A stretch of 64,000 bases of DNA from assembly GCA_938041955.1 (NCBI GenBank), contig CALISD010000023.1, positions 62,001 through 126,000 of the forward strand, read 5' to 3'. Each line of letters starts with the position of its first letter. Positions within the stretch are counted from its first letter, which is position 1. The position numbers were made by a program, and so were the translations under genes. A model generated the notes under the pieces. The model saw only the letters and a program-made list of their open reading frames with translations, did not search any database and had not been told where the DNA came from. Shown piece by piece: positions 1 through 7,506 of the stretch. The stretch is from an uncultured Granulosicoccaceae bacterium. Lineage in GTDB: Bacteria; Pseudomonadota; Gammaproteobacteria; Granulosicoccales; Granulosicoccaceae.

Positions 1-476
1 GATTCACACTTGCAGACAATAATTGTCATCTTGTCACTGGCAAGCGCTTGTTCCATTACCTTTGGCGCCTCCTCTGCCTGACATTCAATCACCTGTTCGC
101 ACCCGCACGCTTCAGCCACTTTGGTAAGCGATGTTTTCTTGCCAGCGTAAGTGGGCTGATCACCCGTAGATCCATAACTTCCGTTATCGACAATCAAGAG
201 TATAAAGTTATCAGCAACGTTATTAGCAATGGTTGGTAGGGTACCAAAGTTGGTCAGAACAGAACCATCGCCATCGATGGAGATTACTTTCTTTTTCTGA
301 GCCAACGCTAAACCGAGTCCGATTGAGGAAGCTAACCCCATCGTACCGAGCATATAAAAATTACTCGGCTGATCATCGATCAAATGCAATTCCTGGCTTG
401 GCAACCCGATATTACAGACCACCAGGTGATCACGGATTATCGGCGCTATCTCACGTAATACTTCAGAGCGTATCAT
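1..476 (-). CDS. comE: Sulfopyruvate decarboxylase, beta subunit (partial at window edge)
   Basis: This is the thiamine-diphosphate-binding half of sulfopyruvate decarboxylase, which converts 3-sulfopyruvate to sulfoacetaldehyde and CO2. The reading frame begins at an ATG at 476 (MIRSEVL) and stays open for about 158 codons to the window edge, so only a short C-terminus is missing. A ThDP/Mg motif is visible as SIDGDGS near residues 80-86, followed about 25 residues later by VDNGSYGSTG. The start lies 1 nt beyond the comD stop codon, so the two subunits are probably translationally coupled. The family also includes acetolactate synthase-like and phosphonopyruvate decarboxylase proteins. The split two-subunit form beside an HpsN-type dehydrogenase favours ComE. 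No strong ribosome binding site is needed if coupling operates. Confidence 0.82.
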   Translation of the reverse strand, partial: MIRSEVLREIAPIIRDHLVVCNIGLPSQELHLIDDQPSNFYMLGTMGLASSIGLGLALAQKKKVISIDGDGSVLTNFGTLPTIANNVADNFILLIVDNGSYGSTGDQPTYAGKKTSLTKVAEACGCEQVIECQAEEAPKVMEQALASDKMTIIVCKCE

Positions 477-477
477 T

Positions 478-975
478 TTAATACCCCTTCCAAAAACTGG
501 CATCAGTTAATATAGCCACCGGTTTATTACACATAAACGTGTGCTTTAAAATAGTGTCGAGTTCATCCGCATCTTTTTCTTCGTGAAAGTGATAGGTCGG
601 AATATTTAATTGTGCAAGCAACGCTTTGGTGTGCACGGCCATCTCAACCTGACACGCGACGGGCTCACCTAATTCACCGCGGTAGCTGATCAGCATAGGA
701 AGTGGCATACGATAATACTGCGTCAGTGTCACCAACGTGTTTATGGTCACCCCAATGGCAGTATTCTGCATAATGATGGCTGGTCGTTTACCACCCATCC
801 ATGCACCGGCACACAAGCCCATGCCTTCGTCTTCCTTGTTTGAGGGAATGTGATAGATCGAATCATTCGAATCTATTGCATCGATAACCCCCGCCAATTG
901 CTTGCAGGGTACTGTGGTTACAAACTCAATATCGTTAGCAACAAAGTCACTAACAATTTTTTCACTTACGGACAC
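478..975 (-). CDS. comD: Sulfopyruvate decarboxylase, alpha subunit
   Basis: This 165-residue protein supplies the pyrimidine-binding half of the ThDP-dependent sulfopyruvate decarboxylase and acts with ComE encoded next to it. The segment PSNKEDEG (residues 44-51) carries the conserved glutamates expected to activate the cofactor, followed by a Gly/Ala-rich helix (GLCAGAWMGG) and MQNTAIG. The length matches the separate alpha subunits known from methanogens and marine sulfonate degraders. The start is GTG at 975, chosen because a strong AGGAGGA sits five bases upstream. It lies 66 nt downstream of hpsN in the same direction, so hpsN-comD-comE looks like one operon. The substrate is inferred from context, because phosphonopyruvate decarboxylase has a similar fold. 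Confidence 0.82.
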   Translation of the reverse strand: MSVSEKIVSDFVANDIEFVTTVPCKQLAGVIDAIDSNDSIYHIPSNKEDEGMGLCAGAWMGGKRPAIIMQNTAIGVTINTLVTLTQYYRMPLPMLISYRGELGEPVACQVEMAVHTKALLAQLNIPTYHFHEEKDADELDTILKHTFMCNKPVAILTDASFWKGY

Positions 976-1041
976 TTGAATCCTCCTGTGACTGTGGCTC
1001 GAGCAATCTTAAACTGCCCGATCTAATTAAAAGAACGGCAC

Positions 1042-2346
1042 TTACTCTGGCTTAAGATTAAACTGCTCGTCCGGAAAGTACTTTGCTAAACGAATATCTG
1101 CAGTCCGTGCATGCCCTTCCATTCCTTCCAACCGCGAAATTCTTGCCGTGGCTTCAGCAACAGGCTTTGAAGCTTCACGCGTTGCCTGCTGCCAGGTGAC
1201 AATTTTCATGTACTTGTGGACTGATAAACCGCCAGTGTATTTGGCAGAACGACCGGTCGGCAACACATGGTTCGTACCGGAAGCTTTATCACCAAAGGCA
1301 ACAGTGGTCTCTTCACCGAGAAACACAGAGCCGTAACACTTCAATCGATCTTTCCACCAGGGTATGTCCTGTGCCTGCACGGTCAGGTGTTCAGGTGCGT
1401 ACTCATCTGAAGTTTGTGCCATCTCTTCGCGATCATCACAGAGAATCACTTCGGCGTAGTCACGCCAGGCGGCTTCTGCATTCACGCGATTGGTTTCAGG
1501 CAGATCTTCAATCAAACCGGGAACCAGTTCGATTACTCGCTCAGCCAGCGCCTTGTTGTCTGTTACCAACCACACCGGGGAGTTATACCCGTGCTCTGCC
1601 TGACCCACCAGATCCGCAGCCACAATCATCGCATCCGCAGTCTCATCAGCCAGTATCAGACTGTCAGTCGGACCGGCAATCATATCAATGCCCACACGAC
1701 CATAAAGAATGCGCTTTGCTTCAGCGACAAATTGATTACCCGGCCCCACCAGTATGTCTGCCTTTGGCAAACCGAACAGACCAAACGTCATTGCGGCAAC
1801 GCCCTGCACGCCACCCATCGCCAAAATGCTGTTTGCACCGCACAGCTTTGCAGCGTAAACAATCGCTGGCGCTATACCGGTGTCTTTTCCCGGAGGCGAG
1901 CAAGCCACAATGTGGCCACAGCCAGCCACCTTGGCAGTCGTTACCGTCATAATTGCACTGGCTACATGGCTGTAACGACCACCCGGAATGTAACAACCCA
2001 CCGAATTACATGGAATACTTTTTTGACCGAGCACAAAGCCCGGAATCACCTCAAGCTCAACATCTTTAACCGTTTGCTTTTGCACTTCAGCAAAGCGCTT
2101 AACGTTGTCGTGAGCAAAAGCGATATCATCTTTCAGAGTCTGCGGCACCAACGCGCAGGCGGCGTCGATTTCCGCCTCAGTCAGAAGGATATTACCTTCG
2201 TACTGATCAAACTTTTCGGCGTACTTTAGCGCCGCTTCATCGCCGCCCTGCTCGATATCATCGAGTATGTTCTGTACCGTCTCACGTACATCGGTGGCAT
2301 CAGTGGTGGCAGTTTTGGTGGCCTTTTTCAGGTAGGTTCGCGCCAT
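1042..2346 (-). CDS. hpsN: Sulfopropanediol 3-dehydrogenase (HisD-like)
   Basis: This is a 434-residue zinc- and NAD-dependent dehydrogenase of the histidinol dehydrogenase superfamily. HpsN oxidises (R)-2,3-dihydroxypropane-1-sulfonate (DHPS) in two steps to (R)-sulfolactate. The metal and catalytic framework of the family is visible: Gln249 and His252 (GQAEHG), Glu319-His320 (YAPEHL), Asp353 (FGDKASGTNH) and a C-terminal His412. The segment TGGLSVHKYMK (371-381) replaces the histidinol-binding region of true HisD, and no histidine biosynthesis gene is nearby. Co-directional comD and comE downstream give a matching pathway. The start ATG has an AAAAGAGA upstream. Expression is probably controlled by the divergent LacI-type regulator. 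A true HisD is possible but unlikely in this setting. Confidence 0.83.
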   Translation of the reverse strand: MARTYLKKATKTATTDATDVRETVQNILDDIEQGGDEAALKYAEKFDQYEGNILLTEAEIDAACALVPQTLKDDIAFAHDNVKRFAEVQKQTVKDVELEVIPGFVLGQKSIPCNSVGCYIPGGRYSHVASAIMTVTTAKVAGCGHIVACSPPGKDTGIAPAIVYAAKLCGANSILAMGGVQGVAAMTFGLFGLPKADILVGPGNQFVAEAKRILYGRVGIDMIAGPTDSLILADETADAMIVAADLVGQAEHGYNSPVWLVTDNKALAERVIELVPGLIEDLPETNRVNAEAAWRDYAEVILCDDREEMAQTSDEYAPEHLTVQAQDIPWWKDRLKCYGSVFLGEETTVAFGDKASGTNHVLPTGRSAKYTGGLSVHKYMKIVTWQQATREASKPVAEATARISRLEGMEGHARTADIRLAKYFPDEQFNLKPE

Positions 2347-2446
2347 TTCTAATCTCTTTTAAAAGGTGAGCCGCAACGGACTGTACTGCCGACTGTCGGG
2401 ATTATTAAAAACCACCACGGGCAATCGACACACTTGAATCGAGTCA

Positions 2447-2475
2447 TTGACAAGCAGTGTAAGCGCTTACATTAT
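2447..2475 (+). promoter_or_regulatory. Promoter of the LacI-type regulator
   Basis: A consensus -35 TTGACA (2447-2452) and a -10 CATTAT (2470-2475) are separated by 17 bp. Transcription would begin near 2482. That excludes the upstream TTG (2434) and ATG (2479) codons as starts and supports the TTG at 2521. The spacer carries the palindromic operator, as expected for autorepression. Confidence 0.6.
2458..2471. promoter_or_regulatory. LacI-family operator, perfect 14-bp palindrome
   Basis: TGTAAGCGCTTACA is a perfect inverted repeat with the central CG typical of LacI/GalR-family operators. It lies between the -35 and -10 boxes of the regulator promoter and about 112 bp upstream of the hpsN start. 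A single site could therefore control both divergent units. That the neighbouring regulator binds here is inferred from position and symmetry. Confidence 0.75.
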
Positions 2476-2520
2476 ATCATGCAAGCCAGTTGCCTATCGT
2501 TTGGCTCACCAGGAGTACAG

Positions 2521-3534
2521 TTGTTGAAGCGTAAAGATTCACCCACGCTGGAGGACGTCGCTCGCGCCGCGCGAGTCTCCACTGCCACCATATCGAGATC
2601 AATCAACGAACCCGACAAGGTAGCATCTGAGACACGTGATCGGATTGCAGCAATAATTGAAGAACTCGGCTACACGCCCAACTTCGGCGGGCGTGTGCTG
2701 GCATCGAACCGCAGCAACACCGTTGGGGCTGTCATACCCACAATGGCCAATGCCATGTTCGCCAGTGGTTTGCAGGTATTTCAGGAGGTTTTGTCCGGAG
2801 CATCCATCACCCTGCTCGTCGCAAGCTCCAGCTACAACGCGCAAACAGAACTCGAACAGATAAAATCTTTGGTGGCACACGGAGCAGACGGCTTGCTACT
2901 CATCGGCTCAGCCCGCCCTGTAGAGACAACCAGGTTCTTGGAAATTCGAAAAATCCCCTATGTGATCGCCTGGTGCTACCAGCACAATGACGCACGCTTT
3001 TTTGCAGGCTTTGATAACGCAAAAGCCGCCGACGAGATCACCACTGAAGTACTCAACAAAGGGCACCGGCAGATAGCGATGATCGCCGGTCATTCAAAGC
3101 AAAACGATCGCTCAAAAAACCGTATTAGCGGTGTTTGCACGGGAATAAAAAACTATGGACAAGGCGCTGAACTGCTGTCAGTTATAGAAACAGAATATTC
3201 GCTTGAGACCGGTGGCGATGCATTCGAAGAATTAATGAACAAACAGACAAAGCCGACCGCCATTATTTGCGGCAATGATGTACTCGCCGCTGGAGTTATC
3301 ATTCGCGCTAAACAGCTGGGTATCGACATACCCGGCCAGGTGTCAGTGACAGGCTTTGACGACATTGCATTAGCAAGTGCTGTGTCGCCGGCACTCACTA
3401 CCGTGCGCGTTCCACAGCTTGAGATGGGTAAGGCCGCCGCTGAACTGCTGTTAAAACTGTTGGCCAAAGAAAAACCACACAGCACCGAACTACAAACCCT
3501 AATCATCCATCGGGATTCATTGGCACCACCATAG
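2521..3534 (+). CDS. LacI/GalR-family transcriptional regulator
   Basis: This 337-residue regulator has an N-terminal helix-turn-helix (about residues 8-27, including TLEDVARAARVS and TISRSIN) and a hinge helix region (NFGGRVLASN). A periplasmic-binding-protein-like effector domain follows, with the typical VTGFDD segment near the end. I chose the TTG at 2521 because AGGAG lies five bases upstream, the length then fits the family, and the longer forms begin before the predicted transcription start. The gene is divergent from hpsN-comD-comE and a palindromic operator lies between them, so it most likely represses the sulfonate operon until an inducer such as DHPS or a pathway intermediate is present. 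The inducer is not known. Several LacI members here resemble GntR/IdnR-type regulators, so a sugar acid ligand is an alternative. Confidence 0.88.
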   Translation: MLKRKDSPTLEDVARAARVSTATISRSINEPDKVASETRDRIAAIIEELGYTPNFGGRVLASNRSNTVGAVIPTMANAMFASGLQVFQEVLSGASITLLVASSSYNAQTELEQIKSLVAHGADGLLLIGSARPVETTRFLEIRKIPYVIAWCYQHNDARFFAGFDNAKAADEITTEVLNKGHRQIAMIAGHSKQNDRSKNRISGVCTGIKNYGQGAELLSVIETEYSLETGGDAFEELMNKQTKPTAIICGNDVLAAGVIIRAKQLGIDIPGQVSVTGFDDIALASAVSPALTTVRVPQLEMGKAAAELLLKLLAKEKPHSTELQTLIIHRDSLAPP

Positions 3535-3867
3535 CTGGAAAGACACCATCAATGAAAATGCTACAGCATTGATAGGCTTGTCACTGTAGCTATTTAGCGT
3601 TTTATGTGTCACCAGGTAGATACGAAAACTTATGGCCGTTCACGGAATATCTTTATACAAGATGGGGAACAAAAAATGCCCGAGCGACCCCAACCCAGGT
3701 CAAAGTACATTTGAAAACAAGTTACTCAAACACTTCGATCGAGTGACTTAGCAAAAGGTGCCGGGTGCTATTTGTCAGGTAACTTCTAAAGTCCCCACGA
3801 CCTTTGCAGTCGTGGGTTGTGACGCATTCCTAAGGAATAGCGCACTATGTTGTATAAAGGAGAAGGA
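3535..3867. other. Intergenic region without a recognised gene
   Basis: About 330 bases separate the regulator from the convergent yegP-type gene. I see no RNA gene or mobile element. One open frame of about 39 codons starts at 3632 but lacks a ribosome binding site. The only clear structure is the hairpin at 3794-3816. Confidence 0.5.
3794..3816. terminator. 8-bp hairpin between convergent genes
   Basis: CCCACGAC and GTCGTGGG form a perfect stem around a 7-base loop. It lies just beyond the 3' end of the minus-strand yegP-type gene and beyond the end of the LacI-type gene. There is no run of T on either side, so a bidirectional terminator is only a weak call. Confidence 0.35.
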
Positions 3868-4197
3868 CTATACCATTTCCTCAACGATGCACTCTGGCAC
3901 GTGGGCTTTAATATTATTGATCGCAGCGGTACGATCTTCGACTGTCGGGTACATAGCGCTGGTCGCGACTACCTGTCCATTTGCTGACTTGACGTTAAAA
4001 AAGTACATGCCATTACTAGACTCCTTTAATACGTACCGCTTATCTTCCGTGCAGTTTTTTTTGACCGACTTAATGCCTTTGGACGCGCTGTCTTTTGCTT
4101 TGTAGTTTTCGCTTTTCAGCAGTGTTTTTCCTTCGTCGTCGACGAATGAAAAACTGAACGGCTCAGCCGCACCGCTTTTCTTTAACAAAGCCTTCAT
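3868..4197 (-). CDS. YegP/UPF0339-type protein with tandem DUF1508 repeats
   Basis: This small 109-residue protein consists of two copies of the DUF1508 unit. The first repeat covers about residues 12-50 (FSFVDDEGKTLLKSENY) and the second about 58-100 (YFFNVKSANGQVVATSAMY). Each unit has the aromatic-rich strand followed by a Ser/Lys helix (KGIKSVKKN, TAAINNIKA). The length equals that of E. coli YegP. The biochemical role of the family is not established. The start ATG has a good AGGAGA site. It stands alone, separated by several hundred bases from both neighbours, and is convergent with the LacI-type regulator, so it is probably its own transcription unit. Confidence 0.8.
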   Translation of the reverse strand: MKALLKKSGAAEPFSFSFVDDEGKTLLKSENYKAKDSASKGIKSVKKNCTEDKRYVLKESSNGMYFFNVKSANGQVVATSAMYPTVEDRTAAINNIKAHVPECIVEEMV

Positions 4198-4611
4198 AAG
4201 ATATTCTCCTGCATGCTAATACAAACAGGTGTTGCGTGGGTTATCCTCATTCTACTTCTCACTCTCCTATGATAATTAAATGCACTTCCGGTGTGCTCCA
4301 AGTCTCCCTGGACGGAGATCCTGACGCGACCGAATGTACGCCGCACTAGCATACTACCTAGGTATAATTACGGCATGCAAAGTGACTAGTCAAGCTTTTT
4401 AATTTCAAGAGCTGGTCTGTCATCCGTATTTTGCTTACTTAAATGACTTCTGCGTCGACCCGGAACCAACCGCCGCCAAGCGGTCAAAAAATTCACTGAA
4501 TCGCTTAAGATTTACCGGAACAGCGTGGGGCGTTCACCAAACACATGCAGTGGATTCCCGCCCACAAGGTGTCGCTCGCACGCTGGTCGTATAGGAATCA
4601 GCTAAAAATCA
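4198..4611. other. Intergenic region upstream of the yegP-type gene
   Basis: About 410 bases with no convincing gene. The right part follows the nth stop codon and the left part should hold the promoter of the yegP-type gene. A possible minus-strand -35/-10 pair near 4355-4390 matches the consensus only weakly. No strong terminator for nth is visible. Confidence 0.4.
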
Positions 4612-5265
4612 TTACGGTGAGTGAATCACCGGCGCAGTCCGCCGCGACGGATAACAACCAGTACAAATCTCACATACCAACCCATCACAGCCACGTGCCG
4701 TGCAAAACTCCCGGCCATAAAAAATTATCTGTAAATGCAGCTTGTTCCAACTTTCACGCGGGAAGAGCTTTTTCAGATCAGCTTCTGTTTGAACGACGTT
4801 CCTGCCTTTCGTCAAACCCCAACGTTGAGCCAGACGATGTATGTGCGTATCCACCGGAAACGCAGGAACACCGAACGCCTGACTCATCACCACGGACGCC
4901 GTTTTATGCCCTACTCCAGGCAACGCCTCCAATGCTTCAAATGATTTCGGCACCTGACCGTCATGCTCGTTGATCAGAATATTCGACAACTCTACTATTG
5001 CCCGCGACTTCCGGGGGGATAACCCGCAAGGCTTGATAATCTTCTCAACAGTGAGTGGTTTTTGTGTTGCCATGTCTGCAGGGTTATCGGCAAGTGCAAA
5101 TAGCGCTGGTGTCACCAGGTTCACACGTTTATCAGTGCACTGCGCAGACAACAATACTGCCACCAACAAAGTATATGGGTCAGTATGATCCAGCGGAATC
5201 GGTGTCTCCGGGTACAACTCTTCGAGGCGTTTCCGCACATAGTCTGCCCGCTCTTGCTTCAGCAT
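4612..5265 (-). CDS. nth: Endonuclease III
   Basis: This is a base-excision repair DNA glycosylase/AP lyase for oxidised pyrimidines, 217 residues long. The helix-hairpin-helix (LPGVGHKTA, 115-123) provides catalytic Lys121, and VDTHIHR carries catalytic Asp139. The usual C-terminal 4Fe-4S cluster pattern, C-x6-C-x2-C-x5-C, is not present as such. The cysteines are instead at 188, 193, 198, 201 and 204, so the cluster ligation must differ from that of the E. coli enzyme. The ATG overlaps the relA stop codon by one base (TAATG), so nth is probably translated from the relA message by re-initiation. Otherwise it is a clear family member. Confidence 0.93.
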   Translation of the reverse strand: MLKQERADYVRKRLEELYPETPIPLDHTDPYTLLVAVLLSAQCTDKRVNLVTPALFALADNPADMATQKPLTVEKIIKPCGLSPRKSRAIVELSNILINEHDGQVPKSFEALEALPGVGHKTASVVMSQAFGVPAFPVDTHIHRLAQRWGLTKGRNVVQTEADLKKLFPRESWNKLHLQIIFYGREFCTARGCDGLVCEICTGCYPSRRTAPVIHSP

Positions 5266-7478
5266 TATTCTTTACCACCACTGCCGCCGATTTCCCTTTG
5301 GCGCTCCACTGAGATTACATTGCGTAACTGACGAAGCTTCTCCATCAATGCCACAAGTTGCTCAATACCATTGATGTTAACGGTGACGTTCATGTGTGCG
5401 GTGAGATCGCTGTCGTCAGTGCGGGTGTTTAATGCTGAAACGGTAACTCCGGCATTCGTTATTGAGGAAGTGATATCACGCAATAAACCTTGCCTGTCAT
5501 AGGCAACCAACTCAAGGCTCGCTTGATACTCACCGATTGATTCCCCACCCCAATCAACTTCAACTAATCGAAGTTGCTCTTGCGAGCGCAAGTTCAATAT
5601 GTTGTTGCAATCACGTCGATGTACCGTCACTCCCTTACCACGGGTGATAAAGCCTACAATCGGATCGTAAGGCACCGGATTACAGCATGCTGCCATTTGA
5701 GTAAGCAAGCTGCCAACCCCTGCTACCTGAATAGTATCTTCACTGGAGCGCCGCGGTGCACGGGTGCGCTGCTTGGGGTTCACACGCAGGTCGGGGGCAA
5801 GCAATTTGTTTATTGCAGTGGCAATTTTTGAATGACTAACATCCCCTCGACCCACAGCGATATAAAGGTTGTCAGCATTATCGAAACTCAATTTGGAAAC
5901 GATAGAATCAAGATCAAGCTCACGAGCATTCAGTCGCTTCATTTCTCTATCGACTATAGATTTTCCATCATCCAGATGCGATTCCTGATCTCGCACATTA
6001 AACCAGGCGCGCACTTTGCCACGTGCCCGGCTGGTTTGTAGAAAACCAAGTGATTTGTTCATCCAGTCACGACTGGGGTTGGCAAGTTTGCCAGTGAGTA
6101 TCTCTACCTGGTCGCCACTATTGAGCCTATGACCGAGTTGAACAATCCTGCCGTTTAATTTAGCACCACGACAGCGATGACCAATTTCTGTGTGCACGTG
6201 GTAGGCAAAGTCGAGTGGTGTTGAGTTAGCTGGTAAGTCAATCACCTCGCCAGTGGGAGTAAAAACATAAACCCGGTCAGCAAAAACATCAGTGACAAAT
6301 GTTTCGAGCATGTTCTCGTCATTGTCTTCTTTTTGATCAAGCAATGACCGAAGCGAGTTAATGCTTTTCTGCAAGCGCGTATCCTGACCACTGCCCTCCT
6401 TGTATCGCCAGTGAGCCGCTATACCCAACTCTGCTTCTGCATCCATGTCTCGGGTGCGAATTTGTATTTCGACGGCCTTACCTTGTGGACCGACAATTGC
6501 GGTGTGCAATGACTGGTATCCGTTTTCTTTGGTATTGGCAATGTAGTCGTCAAACTCACCTGGCAAGTGCTGCCAACTACTGTGCACAACACCGAGCACT
6601 GCATAGCAATCTTGTAGTGAGTCAACCAGCACACGTACCGCACGCACATCAAAGAGGTCGGAGACTTCGACTCTCTTGCGTTGAATTTTCCGCCAAATGG
6701 AATACAAATGCTTCGGTCGACCGACAACATCGATATTTTCTGGACCAGCGTCGTCTAACTTTTGCTTTAACAAGGCGACAAAGTCACCGATATACTTTTC
6801 ACGGTCCTCCCGCCGTTCTTCAAGCGATTTTGCAATACGCTTATACGTTGTCGGGTCCAGCAAACGAAAAGACAGATCTTCAAGCTGCCATTTTAATTGT
6901 GCAACACCCAGGCGATTCGCAAGAGGCGCATAGACATCCAGCGTTTCCCGGGCAACATTCTCGGCATTACTTAAAGCTTCAGGGCTGGATTCATTTAACA
7001 GCCTTTTTAATCGGCATACCCGAAACGCAAGTTTGATCAAAATGGCTCGAACATCTTCCACCATTACTAATATCAACTGGCGAATTCTTTCTGCCTGACC
7101 TTCTTTCTGCGACGGCTGGGTAGTAGTTTGGGCGCTCCCTGCGACTATAAAACTGTTTAGCCAGCGTACATTTTTTATCAACAGAGTTTGCTGGGGACCA
7201 AAGACACCAGCTAACGCCTCAAGGCTCAAGCCGAGTCGCGCAGTTCGACCACCGAACAAAGCCGCGATAACAGTATCGTGATCGGAGCCAAGCTCCTTTA
7301 ACAGAGCAGCGGCCTCACAGCGTTCGCTTAGCGTATCTGAGCCACTGATACCAGCGACCAAATCAACAGACTTTTTTAGTGCTACAAGCTGATCATCCGT
7401 GCAACCTTGCCCCAAATACTGAACGGCACCATTGGCCGTGCTCAGTCGGGTTAAATCAGGGTCGTAGGAATGTCGCAT
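5265..7478 (-). CDS. relA: GTP pyrophosphokinase RelA
   Basis: This is the ribosome-associated (p)ppGpp synthetase of the stringent response, about 737 residues. Its order is: a degenerate hydrolase-like domain without a working HD motif; the synthetase domain (GRPKHLYSIWRK, then EFDDY); a TGS domain (VYVFTPTGEVIDLP); a zinc-finger-like segment with CCNPVPYD; and a C-terminal ACT domain. The EFDD (about 308-311) is the acidic ExDD signature of monofunctional RelA, in contrast to the RxKD of bifunctional SpoT/Rel. I take the ATG at 7478; a longer TTG form from 7532 would overlap the upstream permease gene and has no better ribosome binding site. It sits 28 nt after the permease gene and overlaps nth, suggesting one transcription unit. 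Confidence 0.94.
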   Translation of the reverse strand: MRHSYDPDLTRLSTANGAVQYLGQGCTDDQLVALKKSVDLVAGISGSDTLSERCEAAALLKELGSDHDTVIAALFGGRTARLGLSLEALAGVFGPQQTLLIKNVRWLNSFIVAGSAQTTTQPSQKEGQAERIRQLILVMVEDVRAILIKLAFRVCRLKRLLNESSPEALSNAENVARETLDVYAPLANRLGVAQLKWQLEDLSFRLLDPTTYKRIAKSLEERREDREKYIGDFVALLKQKLDDAGPENIDVVGRPKHLYSIWRKIQRKRVEVSDLFDVRAVRVLVDSLQDCYAVLGVVHSSWQHLPGEFDDYIANTKENGYQSLHTAIVGPQGKAVEIQIRTRDMDAEAELGIAAHWRYKEGSGQDTRLQKSINSLRSLLDQKEDNDENMLETFVTDVFADRVYVFTPTGEVIDLPANSTPLDFAYHVHTEIGHRCRGAKLNGRIVQLGHRLNSGDQVEILTGKLANPSRDWMNKSLGFLQTSRARGKVRAWFNVRDQESHLDDGKSIVDREMKRLNARELDLDSIVSKLSFDNADNLYIAVGRGDVSHSKIATAINKLLAPDLRVNPKQRTRAPRRSSEDTIQVAGVGSLLTQMAACCNPVPYDPIVGFITRGKGVTVHRRDCNNILNLRSQEQLRLVEVDWGGESIGEYQASLELVAYDRQGLLRDITSSITNAGVTVSALNTRTDDSDLTAHMNVTVNINGIEQLVALMEKLRQLRNVISVERQREIGGSGGKE

Positions 7479-7506
7479 GCGTCCGGCGTATTTTGTCGAT
7501 GGTTTA

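Noticed and set aside
41-50. Second CAAGCGCTTG palindrome inside comE, similar to the operator core
   Set aside because: It is only 10 bp, lies in coding sequence 2.4 kb away and is explained by the codons for Gln-Ala-Leu.
1371-2229. Long plus-strand open frames opposite hpsN
   Set aside because: They are antisense to a clear gene and contain no family motif.
1042-2346. Histidinol dehydrogenase (hisD)
   Set aside because: Same superfamily, but the substrate-pocket segment differs and the neighbours are sulfopyruvate decarboxylase genes.
3632-3751. Small open frame of about 39 codons between the LacI-type gene and the yegP-type gene
   Set aside because: No ribosome binding site, no recognisable family and no supporting context.
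5265-7478. Bifunctional SpoT/Rel enzyme
   Set aside because: The hydrolase HD motif is degenerate and the synthetase carries the acidic EFDD signature of RelA.
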